Shown one piece after another: positions 1-7,481 of a stretch of DNA of 64,000 nucleotides. Positions within the stretch are counted from its first letter, which is position 1; the number at the start of each line of letters is the position of its first letter. Under the pieces are notes generated by a model. It saw only the letters and a list, made by a program, of their open reading frames with translations, had not been told where the DNA came from and searched no databases. This DNA is from BQWY01 sp046351095 (GTDB lineage Bacteria; Nitrospirota; Nitrospiria; Nitrospirales; Nitrospiraceae). The stretch lies in NCBI GenBank assembly GCA_046351095.1, contig JAXLZC010000001.1:2976001-3040000 (forward strand), read 5' to 3'. A program made the translations under genes and the position numbers.

Positions 1-85
1 AGCCGTAGTTCGCCCAGGCGCCGCTGATGCCGAGTCCGGTCATCAAGGCCGCTGCAAGTACACCATGCAAGACTGTACGCTTCAT
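1..85 (-). CDS. Secreted protein, N-terminal fragment (runs off the window)
   Basis: Only the first 28 codons are present, read leftwards from an ATG at 83-85. A strong Shine-Dalgarno AAGGAGG lies 5 nt upstream on the minus strand (about 91-97), so the start is secure. The peptide has a basic N-terminus (MKRT), a hydrophobic core and an Ala-x-Ala-like end (GAWANYG), which is a classical Sec signal peptide. The mature protein is outside the window and its function cannot be inferred. Confidence 0.7.
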   Translation of the reverse strand, partial: MKRTVLHGVLAAALMTGLGISGAWANYG

Positions 86-212
86 CGTGTCCTCCTTAGA
101 CATGTGAGTGGTGAACGTTCGTGTCCTTCGTTCGTCGCCCGCGCCCCTTCTCTGCATGCTACCACGTGCCGCGCTGCGAGTGGGTGACGGATTCCTCAAT
201 GCCGGTCCGCCG

Positions 213-857
213 TTACGGATGGCCGACGGCGTCGAGGACGCCGATCTCTCGAAACGCGTTAAAGATAAACTGAACGGCCAGCGCCGCCAACAATAATCCC
301 ATCACACGCGCAAGGATACGCTCCGCAATCGGCGTCATCCAGCGGGTGCCGTGCGCGGCCAACGCCAAAACGGCGTAACTCGCGACGCCGACCGCCAGGA
401 TGCTGCCCAACAAAATGATGTGCTGGACCCAGCCGCGCGCCTGCGCACTCAGCAGAATGACGCTCGAGATCGCTGCCGGACCGGCCAACATCGGAATCGC
501 CAGCGGCGTAATCGCGATGTCGTGTTTGCTGGTTCCCGCGACCGTGTCGTCCGGCGTTTCCTGCACCGGCGACCGCTGCGCGCGCAGCATGTCGAGCGCG
601 ATGAGCAACAGCACCAAGCCGCCGGCCACCTGTAGCGCGGGGAGGCTGATGCCCATCAGTTGAAAAATCGGCTGCCCGATCAACGAAAAGGCCGCCAGCA
701 ATCCGACCGTTGCGATGGACGCGAGGCGCGCCGTCCTCGTGCGATCCAGCGCCGTTTGATTGGGCGTCATCGCCAAGAAGGCGGGGACGGTCGCAAACGG
801 GTCGACGATCACGAACAGCGTGCCGAACGAAAACAGGGCGTACTCGGAGGCGCGCAT
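213..857 (-). CDS. MarC/UPF0056-family integral membrane protein
   Basis: 214 aa, the usual length for the MarC (UPF0056) family of six-helix inner-membrane proteins. Hydrophobic segments fall at roughly 8-28, 45-65, 70-90, 118-138, 148-168 and 185-205. Family-like features are the N-terminal FVIVDPFATVPAF and the ITPLAIPMLAGPAAIS segment at the start of the second half. The substrate and role of the family are not established; the old link to multiple antibiotic resistance has not held up. It lies 57 nt downstream of the end of the DnaJ-like gene on the same strand, so the two may be co-transcribed. The assignment rests on overall pattern and is fairly secure at family level. Confidence 0.82.
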   Translation of the reverse strand: MRASEYALFSFGTLFVIVDPFATVPAFLAMTPNQTALDRTRTARLASIATVGLLAAFSLIGQPIFQLMGISLPALQVAGGLVLLLIALDMLRAQRSPVQETPDDTVAGTSKHDIAITPLAIPMLAGPAAISSVILLSAQARGWVQHIILLGSILAVGVASYAVLALAAHGTRWMTPIAERILARVMGLLLAALAVQFIFNAFREIGVLDAVGHP

Positions 858-914
858 CAGAGCCGCGTCTCCCGTGTCCGTCGTTGTGCTGCGAGCGAGT
901 GCGTCATCGCATGC

Positions 915-1904
915 TTAGGCGCGCGGCCCGGTGCGAAGCAGATCCTGTCGAGGGTCGGCGTGGCGGCCACGGCCCAGCTCTTCATACAGCTTGCGCTCTT
1001 CGTCGGTGTATGCGTCGGGCATCACCACTTGCAGCGAAAAAAATAGGTCACCATGTCCGCCGGCGGCCGACGGCAGGCCTTTGCCTTTGAGGCGCAACTT
1101 GCCGTTCGTGCGGCTTCCGGGTGGTACACGTAACTTTACGGGATCCGTCAGCGTCGGGGCCATGATCTCGGCGCCGAGCGCGGCTTCCCACGGATAGACG
1201 GGGAGCGTCACATGCAGGTCGCTGCCCTGGCGGCGAAAGACCGCGTCGTCTTGAATCGACACTTTCAAATAAAGGTCGCCGCGTTTGCCGCCGTTCATGC
1301 CGGGGCTGCCCTTACCGGGCACACGCACGCGGGTGCCGTCCTGCACGCCCGCGGGAATTTTGACGTCGATCGTGTTCAACTCCAACCGGCCGTTCGGGCC
1401 CTGCTCGCCGACTTGCACGCGAGTGGTCGTCCCGTGCAACACCTCGCGCAGCGAAAGCGTCACTTCCGTTTCGGCATCCTGCCCCTGCATCGCGCCGCCG
1501 CGCCCTTGGCGGCTGCCGCGGCCGAAGAAGGATTCGAACACGTCGCCGAAGTCGCCGCTGAATTGGCCCTCTTCGCCACCCGGTCCGCGTTGCCCGCCGA
1601 AGCCACTAAATCCGCCGAAGCCGCCGCGTCCGGCGCCCGCCTGTTGGCGCGCACGCTCGTAGGCCTCCGCTTCGTTCCAATTGTGGCCGTACTGGTCGTA
1701 CTTTTTGCGTGTCTCCGGGTCGCTCAGCACTTCGTGCGCTTCGTTGACCTCTTTAAACTTTTTCTCCATCTCGGTTTTTTTCGCTCCCGAGTGGAGGTCC
1801 GGATGGTACTGGCGTGCGAGTTTGCGAAAGGCTTTTTTGAGGTCGTCGGCACTGGCTGTCCGCGGGACGCCGAGCACCTCATAAAAATCTCGTTGAGTCG
1901 CCAT
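915..1904 (-). CDS. CbpA-type DnaJ co-chaperone (no zinc finger)
   Basis: 329 aa. Residues 5-72 form a J domain with the HPD tripeptide (YHPDLH) that stimulates the ATPase of DnaK. A Gly/Phe-rich linker follows (about 85-140), then two DnaJ C-terminal substrate-binding beta domains (about 145-310), including the typical VKIPAGVQDGTRVRVPGKG. The CxxCxGxG zinc-binding repeats of canonical DnaJ are absent, which places it with CbpA/DnaJ-class proteins. It acts in the cytoplasm in protein folding and stress tolerance. The ATG at 1902-1904 has no clear Shine-Dalgarno. No dnaK or grpE is nearby, consistent with an accessory J protein. Confidence 0.9.
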   Translation of the reverse strand: MATQRDFYEVLGVPRTASADDLKKAFRKLARQYHPDLHSGAKKTEMEKKFKEVNEAHEVLSDPETRKKYDQYGHNWNEAEAYERARQQAGAGRGGFGGFSGFGGQRGPGGEEGQFSGDFGDVFESFFGRGSRQGRGGAMQGQDAETEVTLSLREVLHGTTTRVQVGEQGPNGRLELNTIDVKIPAGVQDGTRVRVPGKGSPGMNGGKRGDLYLKVSIQDDAVFRRQGSDLHVTLPVYPWEAALGAEIMAPTLTDPVKLRVPPGSRTNGKLRLKGKGLPSAAGGHGDLFFSLQVVMPDAYTDEERKLYEELGRGRHADPRQDLLRTGPRA

Positions 1905-2133
1905 AGTGTCTTTCAGTCGGCGCGTCTGGGCGCGATCGCACGGGCCAGCTTACGAGGTTAGACCAATCAGTTCAAGGCGATACGCGGACCAACCTGGTCC
2001 GTGCGGCGCAGTCACAGCTGTTGTGCGTTAAAACAGAGATCGCCATTCGTCAGGCGAGAGTCAAGGTGCAGTGTCGGTGGAAGAGCCCAGCAGTCGGATG
2101 CGATGAAGAGTTGGAGGCCCTAGGGAGAAGAGG

Positions 2134-3093
2134 TTAGCGTGCTGCCGTCGCGGCGGCTGACTTTGCGCGCGCCATCATCTTGCAGTAGGCGCAGATCTCG
2201 GCGGTCGTCGGTTGGCCGCAGTTGCCGCAGGGATGCAGGGTGGCCTGGTCACGCGCCGCCATCGACACGGATTTCGATCCGGCGCTCGCATCCTGCGTCG
2301 GCTGCCGGTCGAGGAAGCCGCAGTAAAACCGTTGCTTCGTCCCAGGCGATTCCGTTTCCAGGCGATTCAAGACCTCCTTATACAGGAGCATCTTCGAGCC
2401 CTTGGCCATCGGGCATTCTTCCACGACGTAGTCGATGCCGTTCAACACGGCGTAGGCCGCGGTTTCCCGCTCGGTCAGGCGATAGAGCGGCTTCACCTTT
2501 TTCGCGAAGCCTTCCATCGAAGCGGGCAAGCTCGGGCCCTGCTTGTCGAGATACTCTTCCTGCCAATGCAGCACGTTGCCGAGGAGGCGCGAGGCCTCGT
2601 CGTCCAGGTTGTGTCCCGTGGCCATCACATCGTACTCGTGCTCGATCGCCGCGCGATTGAATTGGTAGCGCTTGATCGTCCCGCAGGTGGAGCAGGTCGG
2701 GCGGTGGATCAGCATCGCCAACTCTCGGATGCCCGCGCCCTGTTCGGCCTGCACTTCGTGCAGGTGGAGCACGGCGCCCGCGGCGCGGCCCTTCGTCTCG
2801 GCGTAGCGAGTGACTTTGTCGCGCGAACGGTTCGAATACCCGGCGATGCCGAGGTCGACGTACAGCGCATCGGCGCGGTAGCCCAACGTCAGGAGAATGT
2901 GCCAGAGCGCGAGGCTGTCCTTCCCGCCGGAGACGGCGACGAGAATCCGCTGATCCTTCCCGAACATACGGTCGTGTTTGATCGCGTAGGCCGTCTGATC
3001 GTGCACGTAGCCGATGAAACAGGATTTGCAGAACGCGGCGTTATGTCGCGGCAGGTCGATGACCGCCTTGGTTTTACACTTGGTGCAATTCAT
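2134..3093 (-). CDS. TtuA/Ncs6-like tRNA 2-thiouridine synthetase
   Basis: 319 aa, of the PP-loop ATPase family that adenylates a tRNA uridine and exchanges oxygen for sulfur. Visible motifs: an N-terminal zinc finger (C3, C6, C22, C25), the PP-loop SGGKDS at 55-60, C134 and C137 (CSTCG) with C227 (EECPMA) as the probable [4Fe-4S] ligands of TtuA-type enzymes, GHNLDDEA at 160-167, and a C-terminal zinc finger (CGNCG...CAYC). The two zinc fingers separate TtuA/Ncs6 from TtcA. The gene starts 29 nt after a GG-ending ubiquitin-like protein on the same strand, the expected sulfur donor. TtuA modifies U54 in Thermus; Ncs6 modifies the wobble U34 in eukaryotes, so the exact tRNA position here is open. 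Confidence 0.85.
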   Translation of the reverse strand: MNCTKCKTKAVIDLPRHNAAFCKSCFIGYVHDQTAYAIKHDRMFGKDQRILVAVSGGKDSLALWHILLTLGYRADALYVDLGIAGYSNRSRDKVTRYAETKGRAAGAVLHLHEVQAEQGAGIRELAMLIHRPTCSTCGTIKRYQFNRAAIEHEYDVMATGHNLDDEASRLLGNVLHWQEEYLDKQGPSLPASMEGFAKKVKPLYRLTERETAAYAVLNGIDYVVEECPMAKGSKMLLYKEVLNRLETESPGTKQRFYCGFLDRQPTQDASAGSKSVSMAARDQATLHPCGNCGQPTTAEICAYCKMMARAKSAAATAAR

Positions 3094-3122
3094 GGGTGTG
3101 GATGCAGGCTACGATGGTGGAA

Positions 3123-3317
3123 TCATCCGCCCGAAATGACCGGCCGAATTTCGATGGTCGCCTGGTCGGAGACCGTTTCGTCTTCGGTGATCAGTTCGTT
3201 GTCGCGGATGACGAGGTGCGCTTCGACGACGAGGTGCAGTTCGCGCAGGAGGTCCTTGACCCGCTTCGGGCCTTTGATCTCGACTTCGCGTTCCGGGTGG
3301 CTCAATCGCACGCGCAT
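3123..3317 (-). CDS. TtuB/MoaD-like ubiquitin-fold sulfur carrier
   Basis: 64 aa from the ATG at 3315-3317, the normal length for ThiS/MoaD/TtuB proteins; a TTG at 3354-3356 would add 13 residues but has no Shine-Dalgarno and the extra peptide looks unrelated. The body has a beta-grasp pattern (MRVRLSHPEREVEI, VKDLLRELHL, LVIRDNELI, ATIEIRPVISGG) and ends in Gly-Gly, the residue pair that is adenylated and turned into a thiocarboxylate. Sitting directly upstream of the TtuA-like gene, it probably hands sulfur to that enzyme. A MoaD-like role in molybdopterin synthesis is less likely because no moa genes are near. Confidence 0.8.
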   Translation of the reverse strand: MRVRLSHPEREVEIKGPKRVKDLLRELHLVVEAHLVIRDNELITEDETVSDQATIEIRPVISGG

Positions 3318-3379
3318 GGTGCGGCGATCATATGCCTGCGGTATGGAATGCGGCAAGAGGCGAAGGAGGCATAGTGATA

Positions 3380-3455
3380 AATGGTGAATGTTGAATGCCG
3401 AGAGAGCAGAGCACTGCTCTCAACCCTCGCCATTCAACACTCAACATTCATCATT
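3380..3455. repeat. Intergenic inverted repeat with perfect inner hairpin
   Basis: Lies between galT and the ttuB-like gene, both on the minus strand. An inner hairpin has an 8-bp perfect stem, GAGAGCAG at 3402-3409 and CTGCTCTC at 3414-3421, with a 4-nt loop. It is flanked by longer arms: AATGGTGAATGTTGAATG at 3380-3397 and its near reverse complement at 3431-3455 (contains CATTCAACACTCAACATTCA). The same ATTCAACA/TGTTGAAT and CACTCAGCAC units recur in other gaps of the window. It could act as a terminator or a REP-like element; no T-run follows. Confidence 0.75.
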
Positions 3456-3459
3456 ATCG

Positions 3460-4461
3460 CTACAGCGCCACGTCGCGCAGCGCCTTTGCGGCCTCTTCCG
3501 GCGACACCGGATTGATGTAGAACCCGGTGCCCCACTCGAATCCAGCGACTTGCGTCAGCTTAGGAATGATCTCCAAGTGCCAGTGGTACGTGTCCGCGTT
3601 GGACTCTTGGATCGGCGAGGTGTGGAGGATGAAGTTGTACGCGGGCTTGGACAACTCGCGGTCCATACGGCGCAACGCTTCCGACAGCATCGGCGCCAAA
3701 CATTCAAATTGCGCCCGTTCGCTCAGTTCGTAGGACGCACCATGTTGTTTCGGCATGATCCACATTTCGAACGGGAAGCGCGGCGCGTAGGGTGTGATGG
3801 TCACGAACTCCGGATTTTCGGCGACGATGCGGGAGCCGTCCGAGAGTTCTTGCCGGAGGATGTCGCAGTAGAGGCAACGCTCCTTCTCGCGGTAGTGCGC
3901 GCGACAGGCGTCGAGTTCTTCGATCACGTTCGTCGGGACGATCGGCAACGCGATCAACTGCGAATGGGTATGTTCGAGCGTCGCGCCGGCGAAGGCGCCG
4001 TGGTTCTTGAAAATCATGATGTAGCGGAAGCGGCGATCTTTTTTTAGGTCAACCAGGCGGTCGCGGTAGACCCACAGCAGCTCTTCGATTTGTTTGGTCG
4101 GCAAATCCGCGAGCGGGACCGTGTGGTGCGGTGTCTCGATGATCACTTCGTGCGCGCCGATGCCGTTCATGCGGTCGTAGATGCCGACGCCTTCGCGCTC
4201 GAGATCGCCTTCGACCTGCAGCGCAGGAAATTTATTCGGGATCACGCGCACGGACCAGCCGGGGCTGTTCGCTTCCGTGTGGGCGGGGCGGTAGGCCAGC
4301 ACTTCTTTCGGCGTCAACAATTCTTGCCCCGGGCAAAACGGGCAGAACGACGACGCGGATTTGGCGCCGGGGGCGCGCACGAAGTCATGCGGGCGCACAC
4401 CGCGGTCCGACGAAATGATCACCCAGCGGCCGACGACTGGATCTCGACGTAGCTCAGGCAT
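3460..4461 (-). CDS. galT: Galactose-1-phosphate uridylyltransferase
   Basis: 333 aa, HIT-superfamily nucleotidyltransferase of the Leloir pathway: UDP-glucose + galactose-1-P to UDP-galactose + glucose-1-P. The active-site signature reads H164-T-H166-S-Q168, with H166 the likely nucleophile. C40 and C43 (FCPFCPG) match the zinc site of the family, and a second HIT-like motif YHWHLEIIP is near residue 300. The start ATG (4459-4461) is backed by GAGGAG 7 nt upstream. It follows a GH57 alpha-glucan hydrolase on the same strand, across a heptamer repeat array, so a role in alpha-glucan or sugar-nucleotide metabolism fits. ADP-glucose phosphorylase-like activity is a possible alternative within this family. 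Confidence 0.88.
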   Translation of the reverse strand: MPELRRDPVVGRWVIISSDRGVRPHDFVRAPGAKSASSFCPFCPGQELLTPKEVLAYRPAHTEANSPGWSVRVIPNKFPALQVEGDLEREGVGIYDRMNGIGAHEVIIETPHHTVPLADLPTKQIEELLWVYRDRLVDLKKDRRFRYIMIFKNHGAFAGATLEHTHSQLIALPIVPTNVIEELDACRAHYREKERCLYCDILRQELSDGSRIVAENPEFVTITPYAPRFPFEMWIMPKQHGASYELSERAQFECLAPMLSEALRRMDRELSKPAYNFILHTSPIQESNADTYHWHLEIIPKLTQVAGFEWGTGFYINPVSPEEAAKALRDVAL

Positions 4462-4510
4462 ATACGATCTCCTCGGTAGCTCTCACAATCTCTCAGGACT
4501 TTGCGCTTTC

Positions 4511-4600
4511 CACTCAACACTCAGCACGCAACACTCAGCACGCAGCACGCAGCACGCAGCACGCAGCACGCAGCACTCAGCACTCAGCACGCAGCACTTC
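4511..4600. repeat. Tandem heptamer array, CAC(T/G)CA(A/G) x12
   Basis: Twelve contiguous 7-bp units fill 4511-4594 without a slip, each CACTCAA, CACTCAG, CACGCAA or CACGCAG, with five consecutive identical CACGCAG units at 4539-4573, then a partial unit. The array occupies almost the whole gap between galT and the GH57 gene. The same CACTCAG/CACGCAG units are found in gaps at 7378-7473, 19823-19842 and 20596-20658. The unit number is likely to vary between strains (inference). Confidence 0.9.
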
Positions 4601-4608
4601 TTCTCCCC

Positions 4609-6813
4609 TTACACCCGCCACATTTTGGCGTCGAAATCCTCATCCGGCACCTGCACGGCGACCGGTTCGACTGTCGGATAGCGCCCCTGCTCCATCCCGT
4701 CGCGTGTGACGACGACGCTGAACCGGAGCGTATCGCCCGGTCGCGCATCGAGTCGCGCAAACGGCACGGCCACTTCGATGATCGACCGTCGCGCGATCGT
4801 CTGGATCTCGCCGTGCGGCACAAACGTTTCGCCGGGGGCGCCTTTCGACAGCAGGCAGGGTGTGGTCTCCGCGGGGAGCAGCGGGAACGTGACTTTATAC
4901 ACATGCCCGTCGGTGGCGATCTCCCATTCCACGGTCAATGGCCCGGGGCAGTCCACGAGCGTCAGATCGGGGTCAAGCCGTAGGAACAATGACTCAAGGC
5001 TGAATCCGTAGGCGATACGCGAAAAATGTCGGCCGGACGTCCACATGGCGCCGAGCGGGGCGGCGGCGCGGATCGAGCCGGCGCCGTACCATTCGAAAAA
5101 GTCCGTCTGCATGCCGTCGAGCGTGGGGCGCAGCAGGTTTTGCGGAAGGCCGACCACGTCCTGCACCGGCGCCGCCGGCGCGTCGATCAACGGCCGATTT
5201 AGATAGTCCGGCGGGACGAGCCCGGCGCGTAACCACACGTTCCGTAGGTGTGTGCGGAAGAGGCGGTCGAATTCCGATTTGAAATCGGTTTCGAATTCGT
5301 CCCCGTACCACCAGAACCAGTCGCTGCCTTCCGCCGCGTAGAGCTCTTCCCAGGCCGTCTCGGCCTGTTCCTTCGGTAAGGTCGGCGCGACGTCCACCAG
5401 TCGTTGGCGCGTATGTGCAAGCAGTTCCCAGGCGCGGCGATCTTCGTCGTGACCGATCCAGATCCCGAAATCGGAATTGATCCACGAGCCCGTATGCAAT
5501 TGATGCAGCCGTCCGGGATGGGGGAATGCCTCGATTGCGCGTCCCATGGTTGAGGTCGTCAGCCGCGTCGATGCATTGGTCGCCTCCGCCTCGCGCGTGA
5601 GTCGCTGATAGAGCAGCGTCAGAAATTCCTCGCCGCCTTGGTAGTAATGTTCCCAAGGGTTTTCTCCGTCGAGAATCACCGGAATCAACGCGTCGGTGCC
5701 GTAGCCCTGTTCCACGATCTCGTGGAAGCGGCGGATGGCGTCGTCGACGGCGGGCGGGCCATGACTCTTGTGGTAGTGGAATCCGAATGCGTCGGATAGG
5801 TCGCGGTCGCGAAAGACAACGGACAGCTCCTGGCCGTCGGCCCCGACACGATAGGGGCGGTACAACATGCCGAGGCGATCCCAGCCGTCGTGTTGCATGG
5901 ACAGGCTGCGCTGCAGGTTGCCTTCATCCGTGGCGAACCAGCGAAGTCCCGCGGCACGCACCAACGGCAACATTTCCGGACACACGGAGCCTTCCGACGG
6001 CCAGAGTCCCTGCGGTGGCTGCCCGAACCATTGGTGGTGGGCTGCCACGGCTTTCCGCAAGTGCGCCTCCGCATCGGCCGGGGCGTGGAGGTTCGGGAGC
6101 GGCGGCAGGTGCGGGAGTGCGCGCCGCGCATACTCCATATCCATGACGAGCGGAAGAATCGGGTGATAAAACGGCGTGGTGGTCAGCTCGATTTGGCCGC
6201 GCTCCAACAATGTGCGATAGAGAGGAATCACCTCGCGCATGATCGTGATCTGCGCGTCCAGCACGGTCTGTTTGTCGGCCTCGGTGAACTGCCGACCCTT
6301 CGTGCGTAACTCGGCGAGCTGCGGCAGCCGCGCGACCGCGCCGTAGCCGAACCAAGCGAGATTGTGCCAGACCTGCAGGTCGGTCACGTCTTGCACGGAA
6401 AACCGCTGCGCGGTCCGTTCGAGTTCGCCGGGCCGCACGTGCGCGCCGCGTTTGTCCAGCAGCTCGCGGTACCGTGGGTAGGGGCGGACCATCGTGCCCC
6501 AATTGGCGGCGAAGAAGTGGCGCACGACGAAGGCCCGTTCGGATGCGCTTAGGTCACCGGCGGGTTTTCGCGTATGTTCGAGAAAGATGTCGGTGACGCT
6601 GCCGGCCGCACATTCTTCCAACTGCAGCAGCAACGACGGCGTGAAATTAAAGGTGGCGGCGACGGCCGGATACCGGTCCAACTGAAAGGCCATGTCGTAG
6701 TAGGCCTTCGTCGCGTGGAGACGCACCCAGGGCATACTAGCGGACCGGGTCACCGGGTCCGTGTAATACGGCTGGTGCATATGCCAAAAGAAACAAACGG
6801 CGCCGTGTTTCAT
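4609..6813 (-). CDS. Glycoside hydrolase family 57 (alpha-amylase/alpha-glucan type)
   Basis: 734 aa from ATG 6811-6813. GH57 signatures are clear: HMHQPYY close to the N-terminus, WPSEGSV with E274 as the probable catalytic nucleophile, and DGENPWE with D382 as the candidate acid/base. The middle carries the alpha-helical region usual after the (beta/alpha)7 barrel, and the last 170 residues form a beta-rich domain like that of large DUF1957/alpha-amylase members. No signal peptide, so it probably acts on cytoplasmic glycogen or maltodextrin. A TTG at 6910-6912 would extend the protein by 33 residues, but neither start has a clear Shine-Dalgarno and homology-like sequence begins at the chosen ATG. 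Adjacent galT supports a sugar-metabolism role. Confidence 0.87.
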   Translation of the reverse strand: MKHGAVCFFWHMHQPYYTDPVTRSASMPWVRLHATKAYYDMAFQLDRYPAVAATFNFTPSLLLQLEECAAGSVTDIFLEHTRKPAGDLSASERAFVVRHFFAANWGTMVRPYPRYRELLDKRGAHVRPGELERTAQRFSVQDVTDLQVWHNLAWFGYGAVARLPQLAELRTKGRQFTEADKQTVLDAQITIMREVIPLYRTLLERGQIELTTTPFYHPILPLVMDMEYARRALPHLPPLPNLHAPADAEAHLRKAVAAHHQWFGQPPQGLWPSEGSVCPEMLPLVRAAGLRWFATDEGNLQRSLSMQHDGWDRLGMLYRPYRVGADGQELSVVFRDRDLSDAFGFHYHKSHGPPAVDDAIRRFHEIVEQGYGTDALIPVILDGENPWEHYYQGGEEFLTLLYQRLTREAEATNASTRLTTSTMGRAIEAFPHPGRLHQLHTGSWINSDFGIWIGHDEDRRAWELLAHTRQRLVDVAPTLPKEQAETAWEELYAAEGSDWFWWYGDEFETDFKSEFDRLFRTHLRNVWLRAGLVPPDYLNRPLIDAPAAPVQDVVGLPQNLLRPTLDGMQTDFFEWYGAGSIRAAAPLGAMWTSGRHFSRIAYGFSLESLFLRLDPDLTLVDCPGPLTVEWEIATDGHVYKVTFPLLPAETTPCLLSKGAPGETFVPHGEIQTIARRSIIEVAVPFARLDARPGDTLRFSVVVTRDGMEQGRYPTVEPVAVQVPDEDFDAKMWRV

Positions 6814-6963
6814 GGAAAAACGAGTCGGAGTGGTACGAGGTGTCCGCGAGTGCGAAGCGACTTTTTCATTGAGCGTGGTCGAGAAGTCGAGTATGTCATG
6901 GAGCGCCGACAATCGCTAGAAGAAGTCGTCTCTGGAGACGGGACGGAGGAGTGGCTCGTCGTG

Positions 6964-7368
6964 ATGCAGCGTGTGGATTCGGAGTGGGCTTCGTGGCACG
7001 AATGTCGATGGCTCTATTGGGCGCCGGTCGTGGCCTATGCCGCGCTGATTTTTTACATGTCGTCGTTGCCGCACCCGGGGAACTCGTTACCCGACGTCTT
7101 TTCGTTTTTCAACGACAAGGCCGTCCATCTGGTCGAGTACGGCGTCTTGAGTATCCTGCTGTATCGCGCGTTCCGGTGGGGCGCCGGCCCGCAGTGGGCG
7201 CCGCAGGCCTGGTGGGTGGCCGTCATCGTGGCCGTGCTGTACGGCGTCAGCGACGAAATTCACCAGTCGTTCGTGCCGCCGCGCGAAATGGATCCATACG
7301 ATGTCGTGGCGGACGGTATCGGCGCACTGAGCGCCACCCAGCTCTGGCGGTGGATCACGGAGAGATAG
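6964..7368 (+). CDS. VanZ-family membrane protein
   Basis: 134 aa with four hydrophobic segments (about 16-34, 48-65, 75-93, 112-128). VanZ-like signatures are MSSLPHPG after helix 1, NDKAVHLVEYGVLSILLYRAF in the second helix region (quoted in part: DKAVHLVEYG), and DEIHQSFVPPREMDPYDVVADGIG at the C-terminus (in part: DEIHQSFVP). GGAGGA at 6945-6950 supports a start at GTG 6961 or ATG 6964. The family is named for a teicoplanin-resistance accessory gene, but most members are of unknown function. It is divergent from the GH57 gene and convergent with the aldo/keto reductase. Confidence 0.85.
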   Translation: MQRVDSEWASWHECRWLYWAPVVAYAALIFYMSSLPHPGNSLPDVFSFFNDKAVHLVEYGVLSILLYRAFRWGAGPQWAPQAWWVAVIVAVLYGVSDEIHQSFVPPREMDPYDVVADGIGALSATQLWRWITER

Positions 7369-7377
7369 CTTCGGGCC

Positions 7378-7473
7378 AGTGCTGAGTGCTGTGAGCTGAG
7401 TGATCAGCACTGAACGATGCGTGTGACTATTGGACGTTGCCTCCTCAGCACGCAGCACCCAGAACTCAGCACT
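7378..7473. repeat. Intergenic inverted repeat of CTCAGCAC units
   Basis: Between the convergent VanZ-like and aldo/keto reductase genes. The left arm (7378-7411) is built of AGTGCTG units and the right arm (7444-7473) of CTCAGCACGCAGCACC-type units, so the two are imperfect inverted repeats. The placement would suit a bidirectional terminator or REP-like element; it shares its units with the array at 4511-4600. Confidence 0.75.
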
Positions 7474-7481
7474 TCGCTTTT

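Noticed and set aside
1985..2001. Hairpin CGGACCA-acc-TGGTCCG between the TtuA-like and DnaJ-like genes
   Set aside because: Seven base pairs and no T-run on either strand; not enough to call a terminator.
4511..4600. Possible CRISPR array
   Set aside because: Units are 7 bp and contiguous with no spacers; no cas genes nearby. It is a simple tandem repeat.
6574..6963. N-terminal extension of the VanZ-like frame by 130 codons
   Set aside because: It is antisense to the GH57 gene and lacks hydrophobic or family sequence; a ribosome-binding site at 6945-6950 marks the real start.
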